NCBI GenBank assembly: GCA_002077045.2
Contig: KZ111148.1
Coordinates: 543,601 to 606,793 of the forward strand
From: Rachicladosporium sp. CCFEE 5018
Taxonomy: Eukaryota > Ascomycota > Dothideomycetes > Cladosporiales > Cladosporiaceae
Direction: 5' to 3'
DNA: 63,193 nucleotides
The first letter of the stretch is position 1, and the number at the start of each line of letters is the position of its first letter. The position numbers were made by a program, and so were the translations under genes. The notes under the pieces are model-generated. The model saw only the letters and a list, made by a program, of their open reading frames with translations. It did no database searches and was not told the DNA's origin. Shown here in pieces: positions 51,309 through 60,025 of the stretch.

Positions 51309-53576
51309 CTACAAACCCCTAGCCCCACACTCCCCCAAAAACACCAACATCCTCCAAACCTTCTTGACCAACACCGCAGCCTCCTCCTCCAGCCCGCCTT
51401 CAAGCCTCTCAATCAACTCACCAGCAGGCAACTTCTCCTGAATCCCCTCAAGCACCACACTAACCAGCAAATCATCCTGCACCCCGACGTAATCGATGAT
51501 TTTCTTCTCCACTGACGGCCGGATGTCTGCTTCCAAGTAGCCGTCAGGGAGGAAGCTGTATTTGATGGGTGTGGCGAAGAGGGCTTCGGTATTCATTGGT
51601 ATCTCGGTGGCGAGTTGCTGGCGCGCTGCTGCGCGGTCTGCTGGAGAGAGATCGGCGCCGTGGGTCGGGAGGGTGGAGGTATCTGAGAGGGGCTTGAGGA
51701 CTGGTTTGCTGATGCCCGCGGCCGCGGCGTCTTCTTCGTCTTCTAGCAGACCCTCGACGTCTGCCAAAGATTTACGCGCGGCAGGGACGGCGGCAGGTGC
51801 GGGGGCGGCAGGTTTGGCGCGCGCACCCAGCGAGAGCTTGAAGCCTTGTGCTGGCGCTTCGGCAGCAGCGTTACGGGAGATGGTGGCGGAGACTTCGTCG
51901 AGGAAGGCATCGGCTTGGCCTCTCGCATCGTTTCGCTGCGTCTGGAGTGAAGCTTTCCTGCGATCTTCCGCCGCGCGATCAGCGTCATCGTGCCGTTGCT
52001 CTTGATCTCTGTACGCGCCTCGCTTGCGCAGCCACGCGGAGCGGTCGATGTAGTACTCTTCTCGACCGAGGCGAGTCTCTTCGTCATCGTTCCATTCTTT
52101 AAAGCGTTTGGCGAGCTGGTCTTTCGTGCGAGTAAGCTCTTCAGCGGCTTTGCGCTCATGCTCTCGTTCCCGCTCACGCGCTGTGCCAGAAATGCGCTCG
52201 CGGTTTAGCCAGCGGCGTTCTTGGTCGAGGTATTGCTTCTCCAGGTCTTCGGTGCGTTTGCGTGCGCGTCTGGCTTCGAGCTCCTCGTCAGAAGCCGAGT
52301 CGTCTTCGTCTTCGGCTGAGATTGAGATGCCGCCATTTGCTGTGGTCCCGTTGGCGCCAACAAATGCCACACCGTTCGCGTAGTCGGAGGGCATCTGAGC
52401 GCCGCGGAAGCTTTTCGGTCCTGATGGTGCGTTTGCAGGTCCGCGTGGACCCGAGGGCACGCCGTTTGCTGGCCCTGACGGAGGCGGCGAAGCAAGTCGA
52501 TTCGCGCGCGATCCGAGCAATGCCTTTTGCCTCTCCTGATGCTCCATCTCCTCCTCTTTCCTCAGACGATCGAGGTCTCGACGGTTCGAGCGATCGCGGA
52601 AAGCCTTAATCTCCGCAGCCACCGTCGGCCTCATATCTTCTGGAATATCTGCCAGCTCGTCCGTGTCGGTGGCGAGGGCAATAGACACGGTGTGAGCGTC
52701 TCCGTTCTCGCCGTTCGTCTCGCCGTACTGCATGTGTGCATCACCGTCTTGATCGCCATTCATGATCGCAGCGTTTGCTGCGAAGGCGTCCGCATTCACC
52801 AGGCTTGCCTGATACTGCGCGATCTCGGTCCTCGCGGTATCTAGACGGAACTCTTTCGCATCTTCGCCCTCATTTCTCTTGCTCATCCAGTCGTTGATGT
52901 ATTTCCGACTCTGCTCGTCCACGACCACCATCAACTTTACCGTCTTCGCGTCCTCCCCTTTGATCACCCTCCCATCTTTGCAAGCAGGCACCTCAATACC
53001 CTCTCCGAAAACCTCGGTAGCAGCCTCCAAGCTCTCAACATCCTCGTACTCCGCAAACCCAAACCGACATTTCTTGTCGTCCGCGTCCCTTGCCCTCGTC
53101 CACCGTCTAAACTTGCCCGCGCATGCAAACAAACCCTCGAGCACATCGTCATCCGGTGCTTCATCCGTAATATTCCCCACAAAGATCGTTCTTGCAACTT
53201 CCTCTCGCGTAGGAGGCTGCATCGCGACCATAGATTCCCTCACAACCGCTCGATCCCTCTCCAAATTCCTCCCCGAATCAGCCCCAAGCCCCAAGCGATT
53301 GCGATTCCCCAACGGCTCCACGTTCGCGCCCGGCCCTCTGTTAGAAGTCAGGCGATCTGCGGGTGTTGAAGAAGGCTTCGGGTCAAGGCCTAAGCGGATT
53401 ACTGGCGCGCTGAAGTCGACGCCGGCGATGTTTGGAGGCGCTTGGAAGGGTTGGCCGGGCATGGGCATGCCTGGAGGAAAGTCCATGCCGGGGGGTGGTG
53501 CCATGCCTGGTGCTGGAGGGAAGGAGGGAGGGCGGGCGGCGTAGGCGCCGGGAGGGGGGCCGTAGTTGTAGGCCAT
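51309..53576 (-). CDS. RBM25/Snu71-like splicing factor with RRM and PWI domains (copy B)
   Basis: 755 residues, the same length as copy A. RRM motifs (TIFVGNI, CRFGFAEY) and the PWI domain (FLPDGYLEADIRPSV, VLEGIQEKLPA) are intact. About twenty conservative substitutions are scattered, such as PSSTPADR for PSATAADR and RKYINDW for RKYIDDW. Some stretches are identical in DNA over more than 200 bases; others differ at many silent sites. Confidence 0.88.
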   Translation of the reverse strand: MAYNYGPPPGAYAARPPSFPPAPGMAPPPGMDFPPGMPMPGQPFQAPPNIAGVDFSAPVIRLGLDPKPSSTPADRLTSNRGPGANVEPLGNRNRLGLGADSGRNLERDRAVVRESMVAMQPPTREEVARTIFVGNITDEAPDDDVLEGLFACAGKFRRWTRARDADDKKCRFGFAEYEDVESLEAATEVFGEGIEVPACKDGRVIKGEDAKTVKLMVVVDEQSRKYINDWMSKRNEGEDAKEFRLDTARTEIAQYQASLVNADAFAANAAIMNGDQDGDAHMQYGETNGENGDAHTVSIALATDTDELADIPEDMRPTVAAEIKAFRDRSNRRDLDRLRKEEEMEHQERQKALLGSRANRLASPPPSGPANGVPSGPRGPANAPSGPKSFRGAQMPSDYANGVAFVGANGTTANGGISISAEDEDDSASDEELEARRARKRTEDLEKQYLDQERRWLNRERISGTAREREREHERKAAEELTRTKDQLAKRFKEWNDDEETRLGREEYYIDRSAWLRKRGAYRDQEQRHDDADRAAEDRRKASLQTQRNDARGQADAFLDEVSATISRNAAAEAPAQGFKLSLGARAKPAAPAPAAVPAARKSLADVEGLLEDEEDAAAAGISKPVLKPLSDTSTLPTHGADLSPADRAAARQQLATEIPMNTEALFATPIKYSFLPDGYLEADIRPSVEKKIIDYVGVQDDLLVSVVLEGIQEKLPAGELIERLEGGLEEEAAVLVKKVWRMLVFLGECGARGL

Positions 53577-53783
53577 GGTGGCGGGGTGGAGGAGTGGCTA
53601 TTAGATATACCCTCCTGCCTGTACTTCAGATGCCTGAGTAGGATATATCGGTGTAATATGAGTGGCAGTGGAAGTTCATGAGGATCTTTGAGAGCTCGCA
53701 CAGTGCACGCGAGTCATTGCCGCAGGTCCATCCCCGAGCTACACTTGTTCGATGCCAGCGACATCACGGCTTATTTGCAGTAT

Positions 53784-53789
53784 CACGTG
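53784..53789. promoter_or_regulatory. Conserved CACGTG in the divergent promoter (copy B)
   Basis: Counterpart of 35775-35780. Confidence 0.35.
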
Positions 53790-53824
53790 CGATCATGGAG
53801 TGTCTACGGCTAGGTGAAGCCAGC

Positions 53825-54457
53825 ATGAAGGCTGCGCGACCATTGCTACGGTCACTAGCACCCCAAACATGCCGACACACCCCCCGGCGGAACCTCCTCC
53901 CCCAATGGCAACCCCAACAGCGGACCCTCACCTCCACCGCCAGACGACGAGCCGATGACAAGAATCCCTTCGCCTCCCTCCTAGACGAAGCAATGTCCGT
54001 CCCCAAGCCCGCTGCTTCCCGCCCAGCCCGACCTTCAGCCCCACCCTCCTCCTCCAAAGGCATGGGATCCTCAATGGACGACCTCTTCGCCTTGTTCGAC
54101 ACCCCCAAACGCCCGCCTGGTCAAGCTCCCACATCCCGCAGCTCCCTTGTCTCCTCCGCTCTCCGGTCACCGTTACCCCCTGTCCCCACAACGCCACCAC
54201 TGAAGCTCGATGCCGCAATCGGGAGGAAAGTCTACGTGAACAAGGAGAAGGGCTTTGATGTCGCGAAAGCGTTCAGGAGTATGGAGATTAATGTTGCGAG
54301 GAATGGGGTGAAGCGGGATTTCAATAGGCAGAGATTTCATGAGCGGGGTGGGGTTAAGCGGAAGACGTTAAAGAGTGAGCGATGGAGGAAGAATTTCAAG
54401 GAGGGGTTTAGGGCGGTTGTGAGGCGGGTTTTGAGGATGAGGGGGCAGGGGTGGTGA
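53825..54457 (+). CDS. MRP21: Mitochondrial small-subunit ribosomal protein bS21m (copy B)
   Basis: 210 residues, one Ser codon shorter than copy A in the Ser run of the spacer. The presequence (MKAARPLLRSLAPQTCRH) and the bS21 domain ending RMRGQGW are preserved; the bS21 domain differs at one residue (KRKTLK for KRKRLK). Confidence 0.88.
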   Translation: MKAARPLLRSLAPQTCRHTPRRNLLPQWQPQQRTLTSTARRRADDKNPFASLLDEAMSVPKPAASRPARPSAPPSSSKGMGSSMDDLFALFDTPKRPPGQAPTSRSSLVSSALRSPLPPVPTTPPLKLDAAIGRKVYVNKEKGFDVAKAFRSMEINVARNGVKRDFNRQRFHERGGVKRKTLKSERWRKNFKEGFRAVVRRVLRMRGQGW

Positions 54458-55022
54458 GCGAGAGTTCATCACTTGATGGTGATTGTATGAGACCGGGTCA
54501 GCATGCTTCGATCTGGCCGAGACGAAAGACCTTCATGCGGTTCATGCAACTAGCTCAAGATCAGTACAAACTATCTGGTCAGGTCCCCTTAGCCAGGTCC
54601 TCTTCGAAACTCGCTGGCCTCAGACATGTTTGTCTGCAGGTCTGCAATTGGAGAGATCGCCCGGGGTGCTCGAGCTACCCACCGTGGCCCTGGACCATAC
54701 TCACTGCGGGCCGTAAGGGCATGTGCTCCACTGTACAGTCAACTTGACAGCACCAACAGATCACGAGGTCTAAGCTCGTGGTACTAGTAGCTCTCTGTAC
54801 AGCAGCTCGTGGCAGCACGATTCCAGAGCTAGGGCACGAAAGCACAAAAGCTTCTCATCATCTTGCAGTCCTTCCTCTCTCACTCATCTACCCACTCTCC
54901 CATAACCTCAGTCCAGTCTAGCAGCTCATAGTAAGCTCTCACAGCTCGGAATCAATCTCTTCCACTCTCCTATCTTCGCAGCACAAAAGCATATCCTCAT
55001 CACACTGACTTCCCATCGGAGT
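54458..55022. other. Intergenic region (copy B)
   Basis: 565 bases, largely unalignable by eye with 36452-37030. No gene seen. Confidence 0.45.
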
Positions 55023-56435
55023 ATGGCTGACTCATCTCCATCTTCTGCGGCATTGTCCCAGATGTCCAAGAAGTTGCAACGCGTTCGCTCAGCTCACAAT
55101 CACAACAGCGCAGTAGTCACGACTTTACGCACCCAACTGGCAGAAGCCGAAGACCTGTTCGCTATGAATGGAGACGATATTCAAGTCCTGGTCAAGGAGA
55201 TTGTTAGGATGAGGCGAAGCCTGGACCAACGTATCGAGAGACCGAAGTCCGAGCCAGAGGAGCCAAAGCAAGGAGTCGACGCATGGCTTGACGGTGTTGA
55301 GGCCGTGGGACGCGAAGCGCAGACGACGAAGCCGAGGAGCTTTAGCCCATTCGCTATGCCTCTCCAGCCCGAGCCTGGAGTAGATGAACCGGCATCGAAC
55401 AATGGAACACCTACGTTCTCGACTTGCGCACCCAAGTCTCTAATCGAAGAAGAGAAATCGCCAGATCGAGCGTACCCCAGCAAATCAATGCGACATAATC
55501 TCAGGAACACATTGAACGACGAGCCTTACAGGTATGGCTTCCGCGGCCGCACTACATCTTTCGCCTTCGGCAGGTCACCGGACCTACGGCAGATGCTGCC
55601 CTATCTTCGGCCCAGTGGTGCTTCGCCTCCCTGCCCGGATTCACATGCGGTGCCAGCTGCCACACGCTCCACTTCGCCGTCCCCATCGCCTCAGCCCTTC
55701 ACGAACTTCACGCTCACCACTCTCCCGGACTCAATCCATCCCAGCTTCCCGACTGTCCTCTCAATCAACAACTGCTGGGTTTCCGTCACCTGTGCCTACT
55801 GCGGCGCAAACTCTTGCTCTCAGCCAGGAGGTGGCCGAGGCTTCCTCAAAGGCCTCGTCGGCCTCACCATTCACGTGGTCCAAGCACACGGCCAAGGGAC
55901 TGCGAATAGCAGATTCGAAGGGGACGTGTGTCTAGCAGAGATCCTGGAGCATTGTCGCCTCACTGAGATTAGCGAAAGGGACGCGAAGCAGCTGGCTGGC
56001 GGATCGCAGGCTGTGGAGAGACCGGTCAAGAGGGTCACGCTAGACTATGAGATCGCGAGGCAGAGGTTGAAGATGAAGCAGGCTGGCGAAGGCGTGAGGC
56101 ATGAAGATCGTCGAGACCACTCCATTGATGACGATCGGGAGACCACCGCGGAGGATGTGGCGCCTTCCGGGAAGTCGTTCTCGCGCCCCACTCGGGGCAT
56201 CAAGACCAGCGGTCACTGTGAGATGCATGGCAGGGAGCCGTGCGGAGAGAAGCGGAAAGGAGTGTTCTGCAAGGGCGGCGTTGAGAAGAAACTGAGATGG
56301 GGGGAGAACACTAGCTTCAAGATAGAGAATGATGATGGTGGCGAAGTGGGGGATGGAGTGGAGGTTGAGCATGGAGTGGAGATGGAGTACGGAGGTGGGA
56401 CTGAGTACGGAGGTGAATATGCTGAGGATGAGTAG
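55023..56435 (+). CDS. Coiled-coil protein with atypical CxxCGAN zinc module, type 1 (copy B)
   Basis: 470 residues. Strongly diverged from copy A in the coiled coil and linker (insertions, deletions, many substitutions), but the zinc module is preserved: SINNCWVSVTC, CAYCGAN, 23 residues, HVVQAH. The patch EILEHCRLTEISERDAKQL and the basic KGGVEKKLRWGEN are preserved too. The acidic repeat tail is shorter (three 6-residue units). The pattern of conservation marks the zinc module and basic patch as the functional core. Confidence 0.7.
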   Translation: MADSSPSSAALSQMSKKLQRVRSAHNHNSAVVTTLRTQLAEAEDLFAMNGDDIQVLVKEIVRMRRSLDQRIERPKSEPEEPKQGVDAWLDGVEAVGREAQTTKPRSFSPFAMPLQPEPGVDEPASNNGTPTFSTCAPKSLIEEEKSPDRAYPSKSMRHNLRNTLNDEPYRYGFRGRTTSFAFGRSPDLRQMLPYLRPSGASPPCPDSHAVPAATRSTSPSPSPQPFTNFTLTTLPDSIHPSFPTVLSINNCWVSVTCAYCGANSCSQPGGGRGFLKGLVGLTIHVVQAHGQGTANSRFEGDVCLAEILEHCRLTEISERDAKQLAGGSQAVERPVKRVTLDYEIARQRLKMKQAGEGVRHEDRRDHSIDDDRETTAEDVAPSGKSFSRPTRGIKTSGHCEMHGREPCGEKRKGVFCKGGVEKKLRWGENTSFKIENDDGGEVGDGVEVEHGVEMEYGGGTEYGGEYAEDE

Positions 56436-56537
56436 TGAGCTTTACTAAAAGCGATCCTACAACCCCTTTCAAGGTGTTTCTTCTACGGTGTCGAGATGGA
56501 CGGCTGTAAGAGTCCATCATTTCAGCTCAATCCGTGT

Positions 56538-57955
56538 CTAATCGTCCTCATCCCCGGAACTAGCCAACTCCTCCTCATACTTGATATCCGCCGTTGACCC
56601 CAGACTCGGCATGGAAGGCTGCCAACTCGCATCCGTCGGATCGTCCAGCACCAGTGGCGGCCGCATAGCCAGATCCACATCATCCTGACTCTGCTGCGAG
56701 ACACGTGGGAAATACTCGTTCGTAGTCCGTTTCCGTTTCAGCCCACTGCCGTTTGCGTTCGCTGTAGCGGATCTGGCGTCGTGGTCGTCGTCTTCGATGT
56801 CGTCGTCGGGCTCGAAGCTGCGGTCGCGGAGACTCTGCGTGGTTCGGGGTGTGACGAAGAGGGCGCTTGAGTCTCGAGCTGGACCTGAGGCAGCAGGTAA
56901 TACTTCCGAAGTCCGCTTCTTCGGAAGCTTGCCACCTACAACGCTACCAGCGAGGACGGGTATATGCGCCACCGGGCTCTCCTCTGCCGGCCTTCCGTGC
57001 TCCATTAAGTTCACATCTCGCGTCGACACGACGCGCATATTGCAGAACTCCGTGACTTCGCATTGCCCTAACCCTTCTACATGCGCGCCACAGTGGCGCT
57101 TCAGTCCTCTGGCGCCGTTGAAGAAATTGGGAGGGACACCTTTACCCTTACCTTTGCTGTTCGCGCCGCACCAGAGACATGTTAGTTCAACCCAGGTGTT
57201 GCTGAAGTGCACCACAGTCGGCCAGTCGGGATGGATTTGCCTAGGCTGAATGAGTTTTGTCGGCGGGCTGGCTGTCTTCTTCGGATGAGGCGTGGTCGAA
57301 GCTCTGACGTCGGGACTGTCTCGTACGAAGGGTTTGAATGAAGCTGGTGGGAGGCGAGGGCTCACTGTCGCTGAGTCTGCTGTTCGGCCTGCTGCGGTAT
57401 TCTGTCCCACTATGGTGGCGGCGACTGCAGGACTTGCTGTTGCGGCTCGCATTCGTGCGACGGGCGCTGCTCGAGTAGCGGGCACTTCGTCCGGTACGTC
57501 GTCATCTTCATCATCGTCTGCCGAGAGGTCTGATATGGCTTCCAAAGGTTGCTCGATTAGAGTCTGGCTTGCGGCATCGTCTGGAGTAACAAGTAGTGCG
57601 CTGGCATTCTGTATGTTCTGGTCAGCAACTGTTCCGAGTATGGCACACAACGACCTACCTGCAGCTTTTGCTTCAAGTGACCAAGTCTGGCAGCATGCCT
57701 CGTTCGGTGTGCCTCGACACGTCGTAGCTTGGCAGTCAGGCTCGCGACTTGAACGTCGTCTGAAGCGATACGAGATTGTACTTGTTCAATGTGAGAACAC
57801 AACGCTCTGATATGGTCTACGATGCCGCCCAGTCTGTCAGGCATACTTGCATCTAGTGTGTGAGCTACATGTACATCGCGAGGTATTGAAGGTAGAAGTA
57901 GACATCGTACAGAACGAGCAAGAAGTGAGGTCAAGGCGCCCACCAAGCCCCTCAT
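56538..57955 (-). CDS. Coiled-coil protein with atypical CxxCGAN zinc module, type 2 (copy B)
   Basis: Exons 57955-57659 and 57617-56538 around a 41-nt intron give 458 residues. Unspliced, the frame would break, because this intron is one base shorter than in copy A; splicing restores it, so this is not a pseudogene. The zinc module (HPDWPTVVHFSNTWVELTC, CLWCGAN, RHCGAH) and the coiled coil are intact. A start at 57844 (MPDRLGG) is an alternative. Confidence 0.7.
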
Positions 57956-58422
57956 GGCGTTCGCTTCGCCTCACGGTGCTGCGCATTATTGCAGACCTAC
58001 ATACGCTGCATACTATCGTCTCGCTTATACTGCATCCAGCCTGGCACGTACAGTCGATATGCACCTCCATGTCGAGTGGCTCTGTGCCTGTGCGTACTGA
58101 TAAATCCAGGTATTGGAGAGAGTCCCTCGTGTCCAGAGATTCGACCGGATTCTGCTTCGCCCCTCGCGTGCATCGCAATGAGAATCAGATCCGACACCTT
58201 CCTTGTGTCCACACTGACTGGCAGGTGAGTCGTACTTTTCGTGCGCTTCGCAGCGGCGGTCGTCTGGTCGAGTTCGCTTGCCGAATCACCCGCAAGATGC
58301 CTCAAACCAACTACACCATTCACGCCAGCGGTCCTTGGGCGTAGGTCCCGCGCACGCCAGCGATGACTGCCTCCGCTGCAGTCACTCTTTCGCACATCGA
58401 TTCTTCATCCGGCCATGACACT
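57956..58422. other. Intergenic region (copy B)
   Basis: 467 bases; no gene. Contains one TGCGCTTCGCA palindrome at 58242-58252. Confidence 0.4.
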
Positions 58423-59691
58423 TCACCTCAACCCCTCCCTCCCCCACCCCAACCCCTTCATCCGCCCCTCAATACCACTCCAAACCTCCTCCACAACCTC
58501 GCGATCCCTCCACCTCATCCCCCCCTTATCCAACCCCACACTCAATACCCCCCTGCCCCAGCCAACCACGCTCTCCGGCAACACCTCCCCCTTCCACCCC
58601 ACATACACGCCCAGCACGTGCCCGAAAAGCTCCGCCGGCGCCTGCCATTTGTAGTTCTTGAACTGCCACGCCTGCCCCGTAGTGAAGACCGCGACGACAC
58701 GGGACCAGTAGTCGGGACGGAATTGGTCGGGGGAGTCGACGAGGATGAAGCGGAGGGGTTTCTGGGGGTCGATGGAGGGGAGCAGGCGAGTGAGGTGGAG
58801 GAGGTTGGTTGTTGTGGATGTTGTGTCTGGCGGGGTGTAGGAGCCTTCTTGGAGGAAGGTTTTGGCGTTTGGCATGCGGATTAGGCTACTCGCCGATGGG
58901 CTGAGCAGGATGATTGGCTCGGCTCTGCGGTTTGGCGCGGGAGGCTTGATGCTCGGTCGTAGTGCGGGCGTTGCGAGTTGTTGCTGCACTGCTGCGGGCG
59001 CTGCTGCGGCGCTCTTAACGTGGAAGGCGGCGCTGAACTTTCGCACGCCGCTGAAGTCTTGGACTTTGACGCCGCGGAGGACGGTGTTGTGGTCGCCCAT
59101 TCGTCGCTCCCCTTTGTAGATCTCCCTCAGGCGCTCTTCTTCCCTCTGCCTTGCGACCCCGTCGCTAACGCCAGCATCCCGCATCTCCACATCTTCACCT
59201 CCAGCAGCCGTGGCCGCCGCATCTCGCGCGCCGGCTTTTGTAGCCCGCGAAGCATCTGCAGAAACGATGAACTCGCTCTCCTCCTCGCCCACTTCACCCT
59301 TCAGCCATGCTACCAGATCCAATCGCTCCGTGAAGACCAAGTTTGTCACCGTCCCCTGCGCTCCAGCCTCGGAGTTTAGCGCTTGCGTAGCATTGATGTA
59401 CTCTCCTGCGCCTAGATCGCGGTTCTGCCAGCAAAAGTACACAGAGCGGAGGTCGATGGCCTTGTTTCCTGCAGCTGGTGAGATGAAGCGCGTAGATTGC
59501 GAGAGTGAGACAGCTGTGTGTTCGGTGTCGTTATTGAATAGGAGATGCGTGGCCTGGGATAGTGAGGTAGCTACGTCTGTTGCGTCTGAGGCATCGGCGG
59601 TTGAGGTGGGAATTGGCGGGCGAGAGGCGGCGATTGAGGCGCGGAGGAGGGTAAGAGGGTCCTGAGCGGGAGTGGAGTTGGCGGTGGCCAT
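58423..59691 (-). CDS. CDC73: CDC73/parafibromin, PAF1 complex subunit (copy B, complete)
   Basis: 422 residues from MATANSTPAQDPLTLLRASI; a frame-consistent ATG at 59742 is less likely because family N-termini begin with DPLxxLR near the start. N-terminal FCWQNRDLGAGEYI and the C-terminal Ras-like domain (FILVDSPDQFRPDYWSRVV, GVYVGWKGE) are complete. Nearly identical to copy A where both are visible. Confidence 0.92.
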   Translation of the reverse strand: MATANSTPAQDPLTLLRASIAASRPPIPTSTADASDATDVATSLSQATHLLFNNDTEHTAVSLSQSTRFISPAAGNKAIDLRSVYFCWQNRDLGAGEYINATQALNSEAGAQGTVTNLVFTERLDLVAWLKGEVGEEESEFIVSADASRATKAGARDAAATAAGGEDVEMRDAGVSDGVARQREEERLREIYKGERRMGDHNTVLRGVKVQDFSGVRKFSAAFHVKSAAAAPAAVQQQLATPALRPSIKPPAPNRRAEPIILLSPSASSLIRMPNAKTFLQEGSYTPPDTTSTTTNLLHLTRLLPSIDPQKPLRFILVDSPDQFRPDYWSRVVAVFTTGQAWQFKNYKWQAPAELFGHVLGVYVGWKGEVLPESVVGWGRGVLSVGLDKGGMRWRDREVVEEVWSGIEGRMKGLGWGREGLR

Positions 59692-60025
59692 GGTAGGGGA
59701 TGTGGTCAGCGGAAGTGTAAGGACGGGAGTAACGATACTCAATTATTTGTCTGGCATTGAAGCTGGAGACGCGCTCGGGGAAGGTATGCCGAGGAATGTA
59801 GCTGGGCTTCATAGAAGTGAAGTGAGCCGCTATGGGCTTCTCAGAGGTGATTATGGGCTTGATATGCGCGCCACGGTGGTCAAGATAGAAGCTTCACGCT
59901 CATCATACCCTACATCTCCGTCCACAAAAGACCTACAGATACACCCAAAGATGCCTGCCCACCCAATGCAAAGCTCAAACTCCACAGCGCCATCGCCCAC
60001 AAGAACCAAATTATGAGTCCATCAC
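59692..60025. other. Intergenic region
   Basis: 334 bases: CDC73 promoter and 3' end of the ER thioredoxin-family gene. Nothing else seen. Confidence 0.45.

Larger units (their letters stand above)
48713..59564 (+). repeat. Segmental duplication, copy B
   Basis: Collinear with 30711-41680, with the same seven genes. The given end is the last base with a counterpart before the gap in copy A; similarity may have continued. Confidence 0.9.

Noticed and set aside
57618..57658. Frameshift making the copy B type 2 CxxCGAN gene a pseudogene
   Set aside because: The one-base difference lies inside a GT-AG intron; splicing restores the frame.
58363..58884. Plus-strand Pro/Thr-rich frames opposite CDC73 (also 40212-41000)
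   Set aside because: Antisense shadows of a well-conserved coding sequence.
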